From: JBKPNX01 sp046732855
GTDB taxonomy: Bacteria; Pseudomonadota; Alphaproteobacteria; Geminicoccales; Geminicoccaceae
Length of the DNA: 33,303 nucleotides
NCBI GenBank assembly: GCA_046732855.1
Contig: JBKPNX010000086.1
Location: 1-33,303, forward strand
Direction: 5' to 3'
Part shown: piece by piece, positions 7,304 to 15,057 of the stretch
How the letters are laid out: every line of letters begins with the position of its first letter
Numbering within the stretch: the stretch's first letter is position 1
The notes under the pieces: generated by a model
What the model saw: only the letters and a program-made list of their open reading frames with translations
The model's database searches: none
Told to the model about the DNA's origin: nothing
Made by a program: the position numbers and the translations under genes

Positions 7304-7682
7304 GGGTTCGTTCGGTCGCGCTGGGTTCGTTCGGTCTCGCGCTGGGTCACGGCCGGGGGCCATTGCCGCCCCAACCCCAGGCCGGATACATTCGCGCACA
7401 GCCCATCGCCCCCACTCGGCGCTTGCGGAACGGGGGCAGACCACAGATTCGATGGGATGCGCGGTACCCCTGCGTCCGCGCAGCTTGCGTCGGTCAGTAT
7501 TGGGTCGTGCTCCGGAGCGGCTTAGCGTTGGTGCGGGCCCCGGCACCGCCCGCCGCCTGCCGCACGCCCTCGGATTCGTTCGGCAGCCAGGGCACGGCGG
7601 GCTCGTGCAGCGTGCCAGGCGCGACAGGCTCGCTAAGGACGTATTCGGGTCCGACCGCGGCGCCGCGCTCGGGTTCGTTCGG
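7304..7682 (-). repeat. Array 3, scattered GGGTTCGTTCGG units overlapping a gene
   Basis: Exact GGGTTCGTTCGG units at 7304-7315, 7323-7334 and 7671-7682, and a one-mismatch unit GGATTCGTTCGG at 7572-7583. This is the reverse complement of the unit in arrays 1 and 2. Two units lie inside the coding region of the 7494-8252 gene, where they encode PNEP and PNES in its C-terminal tail. The dispersed repeat A-D is not seen beside this group. Confidence 0.8.
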
Positions 7683-8252
7683 TCGTGCGCGAACAGCGAG
7701 CCGTGGCCGCGGCGCGGGGCCAATGGAGGGCACGACTGCCGGCACGACCTCTTGTCCCGCCAGCGCCGCCTGCTCGGCCTGGAGCGCCTTCAGCGTCTTG
7801 AGCGCGCGCCAGAACTCGGCCATCGCCGCGCCGCGATAGCGCAGCAATGTCTCGAACGAGCGGGTGCCGTTGCCGTCGCGAATGAGAGCAAGCCCGAGCC
7901 CGCCGTCCGCGATCCGGCGCTCCTCGAACAGCTCGGTTTCAATCCGGTCCGCGCGCGCGAGGCGCCACGCCGCGACCGCGACGCGGCGCGCGAGCACCGC
8001 CTGGAGCGCGCCGACCGGGGCCAGCTCCGCGAGGAGCGCGGCCTCGAGCGCGGCGAACTCGTCAGGGTCCTCCTCGGGCAGCACGAGGTGCGTCTCTGCC
8101 CGCATCCCGTGCTTCAGCGCATTCTGCGCCGACCGGGCCTTGCCTTGTTCGGTCTTCGGCCCGCGCGACCTCGCGCCATTCTGGCGGCTCGCCGCGGCGC
8201 GGGCATGGGACACGGGACCGGCCGCGCGCGGCGCGGCGGTTGCGCTCGACAT
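7494..8252 (-). CDS. Protein of unknown function with GPKT/NALKHG motif
   Basis: A 252-residue protein. After an Ala-rich start it carries the segment SRGPKTEQGKARSAQNALKH at about residues 29-48. That Gly/Lys/Asn/His signature belongs to a widespread, often multi-copy family of uncharacterised bacterial proteins. A mostly helical region follows (LEAALLAELAPVGALQAVLA, then AAWRLARADRIETELFE). The last ~75 residues are low complexity and include PNEPE and PNESEG, encoded by two copies of the 12-mer repeat, so the tail is repeat-derived or shared with the repeat. ATG at 8252 is chosen because GAGGAA lies 7-8 bases upstream; the frame is open to 8330. The function is unknown and a DNA-binding role is only a guess. 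No partner gene is evident. Confidence 0.7.
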   Translation of the reverse strand: MSSATAAPRAAGPVSHARAAASRQNGARSRGPKTEQGKARSAQNALKHGMRAETHLVLPEEDPDEFAALEAALLAELAPVGALQAVLARRVAVAAWRLARADRIETELFEERRIADGGLGLALIRDGNGTRSFETLLRYRGAAMAEFWRALKTLKALQAEQAALAGQEVVPAVVPSIGPAPRPRLAVRARPNEPERGAAVGPEYVLSEPVAPGTLHEPAVPWLPNESEGVRQAAGGAGARTNAKPLRSTTQY

Positions 8253-8441
8253 GACAGGGTTCCTCGGGCTGCTAGAGGGCGGGGGGCAACGAAGGCGCGG
8301 GCTACACAACTCCGCGCGGCCCATCATCATAGACGAGTATAGGAATTTTGTCCAGGTAGTCGACGATCTCGGCAGCGTCAGACGATCTCGCTCGGGTCCG
8401 GCCGAGCGGCTGGCGGCGAGGTCGCGGCGGCGCCGATCGAT

Positions 8442-8906
8442 TCAGCTGTCGCCGCCCCGGCGCTGGTAGCTCTCGAGCGCCTCGAGGCCGCCGGGCGGCG
8501 GGTCGTCCGCGGTGGCGAGGCCCGGCAGGTCGACCAGCTCCCGCCACCAGGGCATGCGGCTCTCGATGCCGTGCTGCCTGGTCGGCCTGGCCTTGGCCGG
8601 CTCGTCCAGGCTGCCGAGCGTGACGTTGATCTGGTCCTTGGCCAGATAGCGGAAAGTGAGCGGGGTGCCGCAGTCGCGGCAGAAGCCGCGCTCGGCCGCC
8701 GAGGAGCTGCGGAACAGCGCCGGCGCACCTCGCGTCCAGGCGAACTCGCCGAGCGGCACGCCGGCGACCGCCATGAACAGGTTGCCGACCGCCCGCTGGC
8801 ACATCCGGCAGTGGCAGATGTCGGCTTCAGGCTCGGCGTACAGAGCGTAGCGCACCGCGCCGCACTGACAGCCGCCGGTCAGCACAGGCGTCCTTGCGTC
8901 GGCCAT
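8442..8906 (-). CDS. GFA family protein (glutathione-dependent formaldehyde-activating-like)
   Basis: A 154-residue GFA/CENP-V-fold protein. The zinc ligands are all visible: CQCG near residues 13-16, CHCRMC near 31-36, and CRDCGTPL in the middle. GFA enzymes bind zinc and were named for catalysing S-hydroxymethylglutathione formation, but most family members are uncharacterised, so the substrate is unknown here. It is monocistronic on the minus strand. The C-terminal end PGGLEALESYQRRG is typical of short family members. Confidence 0.88.
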   Translation of the reverse strand: MADARTPVLTGGCQCGAVRYALYAEPEADICHCRMCQRAVGNLFMAVAGVPLGEFAWTRGAPALFRSSSAAERGFCRDCGTPLTFRYLAKDQINVTLGSLDEPAKARPTRQHGIESRMPWWRELVDLPGLATADDPPPGGLEALESYQRRGGDS

Positions 8907-8978
8907 GATCGATCCTCCTCCCGCAGATGTCTCGCCATCGAGCTGTGCCAGAATAGCAGGCTCGTTACGCCCTGTTCC

Positions 8979-9068
8979 GTCATCGCGAGACCGCGAGGCG
9001 GTCGCGGCGATCCAGACGGTCAGGCACGTTCCTGGATTGCTTCGCGCCCGTCAGGCGCTCGCAATGAC
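8979..9068. repeat. Palindromic REP-like element
   Basis: Two 37-base imperfect inverted arms (8979-9015 and 9032-9068). The left arm starts GTCATCGCGAG and ends GATCCAG; the right arm starts CTGGATTGCTTCGCG and ends CTCGCAATGAC. The arm ends match best, the middles are degenerate. This form (GTCATTGCGAG...CAATCCAG with its complement) is a common dispersed palindrome in alphaproteobacterial genomes. Confidence 0.75.
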
Positions 9069-9124
9069 CACCCACTCGTGGCTCACGATCCTGAGATCAT
9101 GACTCCGCGCTGGTCAACGGCACT

Positions 9125-9252
9125 CGGCGGGGATCGGCTCGACCGAGGCGAAGCCGGGCGGCTCGGCGTCAAGGCGCCCAGCCAGGATCGTTTCGCCCCG
9201 GCCAAGTCAGGCGGCTCGGCGTCAGCGGCAGCGGGCGGGGATCGTCTCGACC
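9125..9252 (+). repeat. Short degenerate direct repeats
   Basis: A 15-base exact repeat GGCGGCTCGGCGTCA occurs at 9157-9171 and 9210-9224, and a 20-base near-repeat GGCGGGGATCGNCTCGACC-like block occurs at 9125-9144 and 9233-9252. Together they look like a decayed partial duplication between the GFA gene and the serine hydrolase gene. No gene is supported between 8907 and 9315. Confidence 0.5.
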
Positions 9253-9315
9253 AAAAGAGCTGGTCCGCGGCCTCTTCGGCGGCGTCGAACGCAACCAAAG
9301 GCCGCCATCGCCCGA

Positions 9316-10620
9316 TCAGTCGACGATCGCCTGGTAAACCAGCTGCTTGATCTCCCGGCGGTAGTAAGCGCGGCTCGGTCCGGGCGCCTGGGTCATCAGG
9401 ACGCCGACCAGCTCTTCCTCCGGATCGACCCAGAAGTAGGTGCCGGCATAGCCGCCCCACATGAACTCGCCCTCCGAGCCCGGGACCGCGGCGATGCCGT
9501 CCGCCTCGCGCACCGCGAAGCCGAGGCCGAACGTGTAGCCGGGCGTGCCGAGCAGCAGCTCGCCGGGCGTCACCGGCGCCTCGATGCGCGAGCCCAGATG
9601 GTCGGACGCCATGAGGCGCACCGTGGTCGGGCTGATGATGCGCGTGCCGTCGAGCTCGCCGCCATTCAGCAGCATCTGCGCGAACAGCGCATAATCGCTC
9701 GCCGTGGACACTGCGCCGGCACCGCCCGAGTCGTTCGCGGGCGGCGCAAAGACGTCGATCAGCTTGTTGGGATCGCCGCTCGCCGGATCGATCGCCAACG
9801 GCTCGGCCAGTCGCGCCGCATCCGCCTGGGGCACCGAGAACCCGGTATCGATCATGCCGAGCGGCGCGAGCAGGCGCTGCTCGAGAAAATCGCCAAGCCG
9901 CATGCCCGACGCTTTCTCGACCACCCGTCCCAGGACGTCGGTCGCGAGGCTGTATTCCCAGACCGTTCCCGGCTGATGGATCAGCGGCGCTTTCGCCAGA
10001 CGAGCGACCTCATCGGCGGGCGCGACGTCGCGGGCCGTGTCTTTGATCACCCCATCTGGATCGTAGATGCCGGCCTTGGCATACGCCTCCTGGACGGCGG
10101 CATTGCCGGTGATTTGGCCATAGGCGAGCCCGGCGGTATGGCGCAGCAGGTCCTGCACGGTGATCGGCCGTTCCGCCGGAACCAGCGCGTAGGTCACCTT
10201 GCCGTAGGTGTCGGTCTTCGGGACGCTCACCTGCATTGCCGTGAACTCGGGCAGGAACTTCGATACCGGATCAGCGAGCTGGAGACGGCCTTCTTCCATG
10301 AGGATCATCGCCCCGACCGAGACCAGCGGCTTGGTCATCGAATAGATCCGAAAGATCACATCCTTCGACATGGGCGCGTTGGCGTCCTTGTCACGAAAGC
10401 CGAAGCTCTCGAAATACGCGACCTCGCCCCTGCGCGCGATCAGCACGGTCGCCCCGGGCAGCCGACCCTGGTCGATCTCCTGCTGGAACACCTGCGCGAT
10501 CCGTTGCAGGCGCTCCGACGACAGTCCGACCTTTTCGGGCTCGACCGTGGGCAGCGAGCGGCCCCACGCCACGCTCGCCACGAGCAGGAATCCGCAAACC
10601 AGCACGCCGATGCGTTTCAT
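9316..10620 (-). CDS. Secreted serine hydrolase, beta-lactamase family (class C/EstB-like)
   Basis: A 434-residue protein with an N-terminal signal peptide (MKRIGVLVCGFLLVASVAWG, likely cleaved near residue 20). The nucleophile motif SMTK is at residues 94-97, the second catalytic element is Y223-S-L, and the C-terminal region has WGGYAGTYFWVDPEE in place of a KTG motif, as is usual for EstB-type esterases and other penicillin-binding-like hydrolases of this family. It probably acts in the periplasm on an ester or amide; the lack of KTG argues against a true beta-lactamase. ATG at 10620 is fixed by the signal peptide. No operon partner is seen. Confidence 0.88.
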   Translation of the reverse strand: MKRIGVLVCGFLLVASVAWGRSLPTVEPEKVGLSSERLQRIAQVFQQEIDQGRLPGATVLIARRGEVAYFESFGFRDKDANAPMSKDVIFRIYSMTKPLVSVGAMILMEEGRLQLADPVSKFLPEFTAMQVSVPKTDTYGKVTYALVPAERPITVQDLLRHTAGLAYGQITGNAAVQEAYAKAGIYDPDGVIKDTARDVAPADEVARLAKAPLIHQPGTVWEYSLATDVLGRVVEKASGMRLGDFLEQRLLAPLGMIDTGFSVPQADAARLAEPLAIDPASGDPNKLIDVFAPPANDSGGAGAVSTASDYALFAQMLLNGGELDGTRIISPTTVRLMASDHLGSRIEAPVTPGELLLGTPGYTFGLGFAVREADGIAAVPGSEGEFMWGGYAGTYFWVDPEEELVGVLMTQAPGPSRAYYRREIKQLVYQAIVD

Positions 10621-10754
10621 CGTGATTGCCTCCCCTGGGTTGGACGACCCCGCGCCGATTAGCTACTCCCGCCCTGCCGGCCGGCACAAGAACCCGCTTG
10701 GCGCGCCGGTCCCTCAGTCGGCGCCAGGAAGGCTCGGGCATGACCGCGGCTGTC

Positions 10755-11558
10755 TCACCGGCGCCGGGCGAGAATCGTCTCGGCGAGCGCCAGGTCCGCC
10801 GGCTTGTCGACGTCGATCGCGGCTTCGGCGTAGGGCACGACGACCGCATCGACGCGCGCGCCGATGATGCCGGAGGCGCGCGCCATGGCGTCGTCCAGCG
10901 TGACGCGGCCGAGCAGGTAAGCGAGCAGCGGCCGCCAGCCGAAGGCGCGCACGAGGCGCCAGGGACGCTTGCGCTCCTGCTCGACGCGGCGCCAGAACGC
11001 GACCGCGCGCCGCGCATCAGGCCCAAGCAGCGCATACAGATTGGCCCCCGAATAGCGCTCGTCGCGAAAGCGCAGATACGTGCGCTGCGCGTCCGGGTAG
11101 GCCTTGCTGATCGCCGCCGACGGGGTCAGGCCGATCGCCAGATCGGTCCCGGTCGCGCGCGCGGCTGCGCAGAAGTGCTCGACCATCTGGGGCGTGAGCA
11201 AGGGGTGATCGCCGGTGGTCACGAGCAACGGCCAGGGATCGCGGAGCTCATTCAGGGCCCGCTGCACGCTCAGGCTCGGCGTTGCGCCGGTGGCGAGCGC
11301 GGTGCACCGGCCCGCCGCGGTCAGGGGCCGCAGCGCGGGCAGGTCGTCGAGCAGCTTGGGCTCCGCAAGCGCGAGCGCGATTCGGCCGACCGACGGGCAG
11401 GCCGCGAGCGTCTCGACCACGCGCACCGCCATCGGCACGCCGGCGACCGGGGCGAGACACTTGTGCGCGACGCCGCGAGCCCGCGCGACCGGATCGTCCG
11501 GGCCGCGGCTGCCGGCGAGCACCAGCGCGCTGAACCTGGCCGGCGGCGCCGCGCTCAC
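10755..11558 (-). CDS. MobA-like nucleotidyltransferase (NTP_transf_3)
   Basis: A 267-residue protein starting with GTG at 11558, which overlaps the TGA of the upstream gene (GTGA), so the two are coupled. The N-terminus ALVLAGSRGPDDPVARARGV followed by HKCL is the nucleotide-binding loop of MobA-like NTP transferases. TTGDHPLLTPQMVEHF gives the metal-binding Asp, and GARVDAVVVPYAEAAIDVDKPADLALAE is the typical C-terminal part. The substrate is unknown: relatives transfer a nucleotide to molybdopterin or to sugar or polyol phosphates. The frame stays open far upstream through the neighbouring gene, but that is a shadow. Confidence 0.85.
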   Translation of the reverse strand: MSAAPPARFSALVLAGSRGPDDPVARARGVAHKCLAPVAGVPMAVRVVETLAACPSVGRIALALAEPKLLDDLPALRPLTAAGRCTALATGATPSLSVQRALNELRDPWPLLVTTGDHPLLTPQMVEHFCAAARATGTDLAIGLTPSAAISKAYPDAQRTYLRFRDERYSGANLYALLGPDARRAVAFWRRVEQERKRPWRLVRAFGWRPLLAYLLGRVTLDDAMARASGIIGARVDAVVVPYAEAAIDVDKPADLALAETILARRR

Positions 11559-12700
11559 GCCAGGGTCTTCTCGTAGACCCGGTAGGTCTTGTATGGGCGG
11601 CCGCCGACCAGCTCGATGATGTCGTGGGTCGGCCGGTTGTCCTCGAGCACCCAGGACAGCTCGGCCCGTCTGGCGCCGCTGTGCGTGGCGTGCCAGCTGC
11701 ACACCGCGTCGATCACGCCCAGCGCCAGCGCCGCGCCGCGCGCCGTGCCATGATACTGTTTGCGTACGCCCATGAGCGGCATGCGCCCGGTGCGCGGGCC
11801 CCGTACCTTGAGCCGCCACAGCAGCTTCGCCCAGCCGAACGGCAACAGACGCCCGTGCAGGTCCGCGATCGCCTCGTTGAGATTCGGCAGGGTCACGGTC
11901 ATCGCGACCGGCTCGCCGGCCACCTCGCCGATCCACGCGTGTTCGGCGCGCACGATCGGCTTCAGGTTCTTGCCCATGTACCGCACCTCGGCGGGGGTCA
12001 TGGGCACGAACCCCCAATTGTCCGACCAGGCGTCGTTGAAGATGTCGACGATCGTCTGCAGCTCCTGATCGAAGCGGCGCATGTCGATCGGGCGGAAGCT
12101 GAGGCCCGCGCCCTTGCTCAGGCGCTCGAGCATGTGCCTGGCCCGCGGCGGGAATGGCGCCGTGACGTCGAAGTCGTAGGCGATCAGATCGCGCGCCTTG
12201 CGGAAGCCCTGCTCCTCGACCCGCGGGCCGTAGTAGCGCGGCGCGTGGCCCATCATGAGACAGGGCGGCGTGTCGAAGCCCTCGATCAGAAGTCCGGCCT
12301 CGTCGTTGATCGACAGCGAGAACGGCCCCGTCGCCCGGCGCATGCCGCGGACCCTCAGCCACGCCTCGGCCGCCTCGAACAATGCGGCGAACACCTCGGG
12401 ATCGTCTCCGCTTTCGAGGAAGCCGAAGTGGCCGGTGGCGTCGCCGTGGCGCTCGAGATGCAGCCGGTCGACCTGGGCGCTGATCCGCCCGACCGGCCGC
12501 GCGCCGCGGAACGCCAGCCAGTAAGCGACCTCGGCGTGCTCGAAATAGGGGTTCTTCTTGGGATTGAGGTGCTCCAGGCGCTCGAACAGCAGCGGCTGCA
12601 CCCAGTTCGGGTCGTCGGCATAGAGCCGCGCCGGCATCAGGAGAAACTGCTTGAGCGCGCGCCGGTCCTCGACCGGCTGGATGCGCAGGGATGTCGCCAA
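11555..12700 (-). CDS. GNAT-fold N-acetyltransferase-like protein
   Basis: A 381-residue protein from TTG at 12700, which gives MATSLRIQPVEDRRALKQFL, the usual start for this family; no good ATG lies nearby and the upstream frame (to 12853) is not conserved-looking. Characteristic segments are PARLYADDPNWVQPLLFER, HLNPKKNPYFEHAEVAYWLA and GPFSLSINDEAGLLIEGFD. The C-terminal half holds SWVLEDNRPTHDIIELVGGR, the GNAT-like end. Database entries for this family are often called N-acetyltransferase or, doubtfully, dATP pyrophosphohydrolase; the substrate is unknown. Its stop overlaps the GTG of the MobA-like gene, so the two products probably act in the same pathway. Confidence 0.82.
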   Translation of the reverse strand: MATSLRIQPVEDRRALKQFLLMPARLYADDPNWVQPLLFERLEHLNPKKNPYFEHAEVAYWLAFRGARPVGRISAQVDRLHLERHGDATGHFGFLESGDDPEVFAALFEAAEAWLRVRGMRRATGPFSLSINDEAGLLIEGFDTPPCLMMGHAPRYYGPRVEEQGFRKARDLIAYDFDVTAPFPPRARHMLERLSKGAGLSFRPIDMRRFDQELQTIVDIFNDAWSDNWGFVPMTPAEVRYMGKNLKPIVRAEHAWIGEVAGEPVAMTVTLPNLNEAIADLHGRLLPFGWAKLLWRLKVRGPRTGRMPLMGVRKQYHGTARGAALALGVIDAVCSWHATHSGARRAELSWVLEDNRPTHDIIELVGGRPYKTYRVYEKTLA

Positions 12701-12957
12701 TGTCCGGGACCCGCCTCGAGCCGCCACTGAGGCCCATAAGGCCCCATGATGGGTCGCAGAGCAATGCCCCCGGGTGCACCAGCGCGACCAGCATGGCCGC
12801 GGGCTGACGGGCAGCGCGCCTCCACGCGCCACCGCTATCCGACCGAGCGCCAAGCGAGGCCGTTGGGCAACACTCGCCCACGAGCGTGCGAACTCCCCAT
12901 AGGTTGCCTGGAGCGCCGACCCGTCCCATGTTCGGCTGCGTGATCGCCAGGAACGAA

Positions 12958-14097
12958 ATGTCGAACAGTCCCGTGATCGAGGACCTGCAGCTCGAGCGTC
13001 CGGCCGCTGAGTGCCGCGTGATCGTCGCCATGTCCGGCGGCGTCGACAGCTCGTGCGCGGCGGCGCTCCTGGTCGAGGCCGGCTGCGAGGTGATCGGCAT
13101 CACGCTGCAGCTGTACGACCATGGCGCGGCGCTCGGCCGGAAGGGCGCCTGCTGCGCCGGCCAGGACGTCCATGATGCGCGCCGGGTCGCCGAGCGCCTC
13201 GGCATCCCCCACTATGTGCTCGATTTCGAGGCGCGGTTCCGCCAGGCGGTGATCGAGGATTTCGCGGCGACCTATGCTGGGGGCCGGACGCCGCTGCCCT
13301 GCGTGCGCTGCAATCAGCGGATCAAGTTCGCCGATCTTTTGGGCATCGCACGCGACCTCGGGGCGGATGCGCTCGCGACCGGACACTACGTCCGCCGGGT
13401 CGAGGGGGGCACCGGCATCGAGCTGCATCGCGCGGCGGATGCCCGGCGCGATCAGAGCTATTTCCTGTTCGCGACCACGCCGGAGCAGCTCGCGTTCCTG
13501 CGCTTCCCGCTCGGCGGCCTGGACAAGGCGGAGACCCGGCGCTTGGCCGCGCGCTTCGCCCTGCCCGTGGCCGACAAGCCGGACAGCCAGGACATCTGCT
13601 TCGTGCCGAACGGCTCCTATGCCAAAGTCGTGGACAGGCTGCGCCCCGAGGCCGCCTCGCCGGGCGAGATCGTCCACGTCGATGGCCGGGTGCTCGGCCG
13701 CCACGACGGCCTGACCCATTTCACCGTCGGGCAGCGCCGCGGCCTCGCCGTCGCGACCGGCGAGCGGCTGTACGTGGCGCGCCTCGAACCCGAGACCCGG
13801 CGGGTGGTGATCGGCCCGAAAAGCGCCCTCCTGTGTCGTGAGGTCGAGCTGTCCGGGGTCAACTGGCTGGGCGATGGTCCGCCGCCGGACGGCGGGATCG
13901 AGCTCGAGGTCAAGCACCGGGCGCAGGAGCCCGCAGTCGACGCACGCCTGGACGGCGCGGATGACGGCCGGGCGCGCGTCATCTTCGCCGAACCGCAGGC
14001 CGGGGTCGCCCCAGGCCAGGCCTGCGTGTTCTATCAGGGCACACGGGTGCTTGGCGGTGGCTGGATCGAGCGGGCGCCACTCGTGATCGACGCCTGA
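12958..14097 (+). CDS. mnmA: tRNA 2-thiouridine(34) synthase MnmA
   Basis: A 379-residue MnmA. The PP-loop SGGVDSS is at residues 26-32. The catalytic cysteines are C118 (in PCVRCNQRIKF) and C214 (in DSQDICFV), and the C-terminal domain includes FTVGQRRGL and VGVAP-like GVAPGQACVFY. It thiolates U34 of tRNAs for Lys, Glu and Gln, using sulfur relayed from a cysteine desulfurase. Start choice: ATG at 12958 has AGGA just upstream (caggaacgaa); ATG 12928 and GTG 12886 are in frame but add residues not expected in the family. It is divergent from the GNAT-like gene and followed about 120 bases later by tRNA-Met. Confidence 0.94.
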   Translation: MSNSPVIEDLQLERPAAECRVIVAMSGGVDSSCAAALLVEAGCEVIGITLQLYDHGAALGRKGACCAGQDVHDARRVAERLGIPHYVLDFEARFRQAVIEDFAATYAGGRTPLPCVRCNQRIKFADLLGIARDLGADALATGHYVRRVEGGTGIELHRAADARRDQSYFLFATTPEQLAFLRFPLGGLDKAETRRLAARFALPVADKPDSQDICFVPNGSYAKVVDRLRPEAASPGEIVHVDGRVLGRHDGLTHFTVGQRRGLAVATGERLYVARLEPETRRVVIGPKSALLCREVELSGVNWLGDGPPPDGGIELEVKHRAQEPAVDARLDGADDGRARVIFAEPQAGVAPGQACVFYQGTRVLGGGWIERAPLVIDA

Positions 14098-14216
14098 ACC
14101 CGCGCGCCCATTTCGCCGCGGCATCGCCTGGAGGCCCGGCGGCTTCAGCTCGGCCAGCCCGGCTACGCGGCTTGACGCTGCGCCACGGCCGCTCTACATG
14201 CGGACTTCGCGCATCC

Positions 14217-14291
14217 GGCGGGGTAGCTCAACGGTAGAGCGGCGGAATCATAATCCGTGTGTTGTGGGTTCAAATCCCTCCCCCGCCACCA
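14217..14291 (+). tRNA. tRNA-Met (anticodon CAT), elongator type
   Basis: A 75-base cloverleaf with encoded CCA. Acceptor stem GGCGGGG (14217-14223) pairs with CCCCGCC (14281-14287), discriminator A, then CCA. D-stem is GCTC/GAGC; anticodon stem is GCGGA/TCCGT with loop ATCATAA, so the anticodon is CAT. T-arm is GTGGG-TTCAAAT-CCCTC, in which the second pair is T-T, a mismatch where related tRNAs have G-T or a Watson-Crick pair. The paired first acceptor base argues against the initiator tRNA. An Ile2 tRNA with lysidine-modified CAT is the alternative but its body is usually different. Confidence 0.93.
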
Positions 14292-14371
14292 ATGAATCGC
14301 TGAGCTAGCCGACTAGACTGACGTTCCGTGTCGCGAATGTCGCGATGCGAGCAACGCGGGGGCGCGGCCCC

Positions 14372-14719
14372 ATGATCGGTCATTGGCCTCGAGCCGGTTG
14401 CGTACTCACTTTGGCGCTGATCTGGCCCTCGGCGGCATCGCCCCACGACTGGTACAAAGACGTGCAGCTCGAGCGCGAGGGCAAGGAGCCGCTCGACTGT
14501 TGCGGCGAGCGTGACTGCGCTCCGTACCCGCACCGCAGCAGTCCCGGCGAGCTCGGCTATGAGGTGCGGATCAAGGGCAAGTGGTACGCGATCGATCCCG
14601 AGAGCGTGGTCGGCGAGTTCTCACCAGACGGCCAAGTGCACGTCTGCTGCCTGGACGGCTGCGAGGCGTATGACTATCCGCAGATCAGGTGCGTGATCTT
14701 GCCGGGCCACGGCACATGA
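14372..14719 (+). CDS. Exported Cys-rich hypothetical protein
   Basis: A 115-residue protein from ATG 14372 (an upstream in-frame ATG at 14345 adds nine residues before the signal peptide). An N-terminal signal peptide of about 22 residues ends near WPSAASPHDWY. The mature part has paired cysteines: DCCGERDCAP, then VCCLDGC, then a single C near the end. The HDWY...CCGERDC pattern belongs to a group of uncharacterised periplasmic alphaproteobacterial proteins; disulfide or metal binding is plausible but unproved. It starts about 80 bases after tRNA-Met and appears monocistronic. Confidence 0.75.
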   Translation: MIGHWPRAGCVLTLALIWPSAASPHDWYKDVQLEREGKEPLDCCGERDCAPYPHRSSPGELGYEVRIKGKWYAIDPESVVGEFSPDGQVHVCCLDGCEAYDYPQIRCVILPGHGT

Positions 14720-14872
14720 TTGCGGCTGTGCCCTGACGACTGCGGGCAACTCGGGATGACCGGCGTCACGTGCCCGCTCGAACCAGACGCTGCTGGCAGC
14801 AGCATTTTCACGAGGCCGTGAGCGGCGCGGCGGCACTGGAAGTCTTGGCTGGGGTGGCGTGTTTGCCAAGGC

Positions 14873-14965
14873 ATGAGCGACCAGTGGAGCATCGTGCGCT
14901 TCATCGCGGTGTGGCTGACGGTCGGGGGGCTGGCAGGCGCCGTCGCGTTCACGCTGGTCCACTAG
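14873..14965 (+). CDS. Possible 30-residue single-pass membrane peptide
   Basis: ATG at 14873 to TAG at 14963-14965. The product MSDQWSIVRFIAVWLTVGGL followed by AGAVAFTLVH has a polar start and one ~20-residue hydrophobic segment, as expected of a small inner-membrane protein. The upstream sequence (ccaaggc) is only a weak ribosome site. It is the only feature seen in the 14720-15057 gap; chance cannot be excluded at this length. Confidence 0.35.
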   Translation: MSDQWSIVRFIAVWLTVGGLAGAVAFTLVH

Positions 14966-15057
14966 CCGGTCGGCTGTCCGCTGCGCACGCCCGAGAAGTC
15001 TCGCCAAGGAGCGCCCTGCGCGGCGTCAGCCGGGACTCCGAGACTGTTCGGCCGACC

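Noticed and set aside
9316..10620. True class C beta-lactamase
   Set aside because: The SxxK motif is present, but no KTG box is seen; the C-terminal motif WGGYAG fits esterase-like members.
10755..13205. Single 816-residue protein on the minus strand
   Set aside because: Only its last third is real (MobA-like). The rest is an out-of-frame reading of the GNAT-like gene, which is supported in the other frame by conserved family segments.
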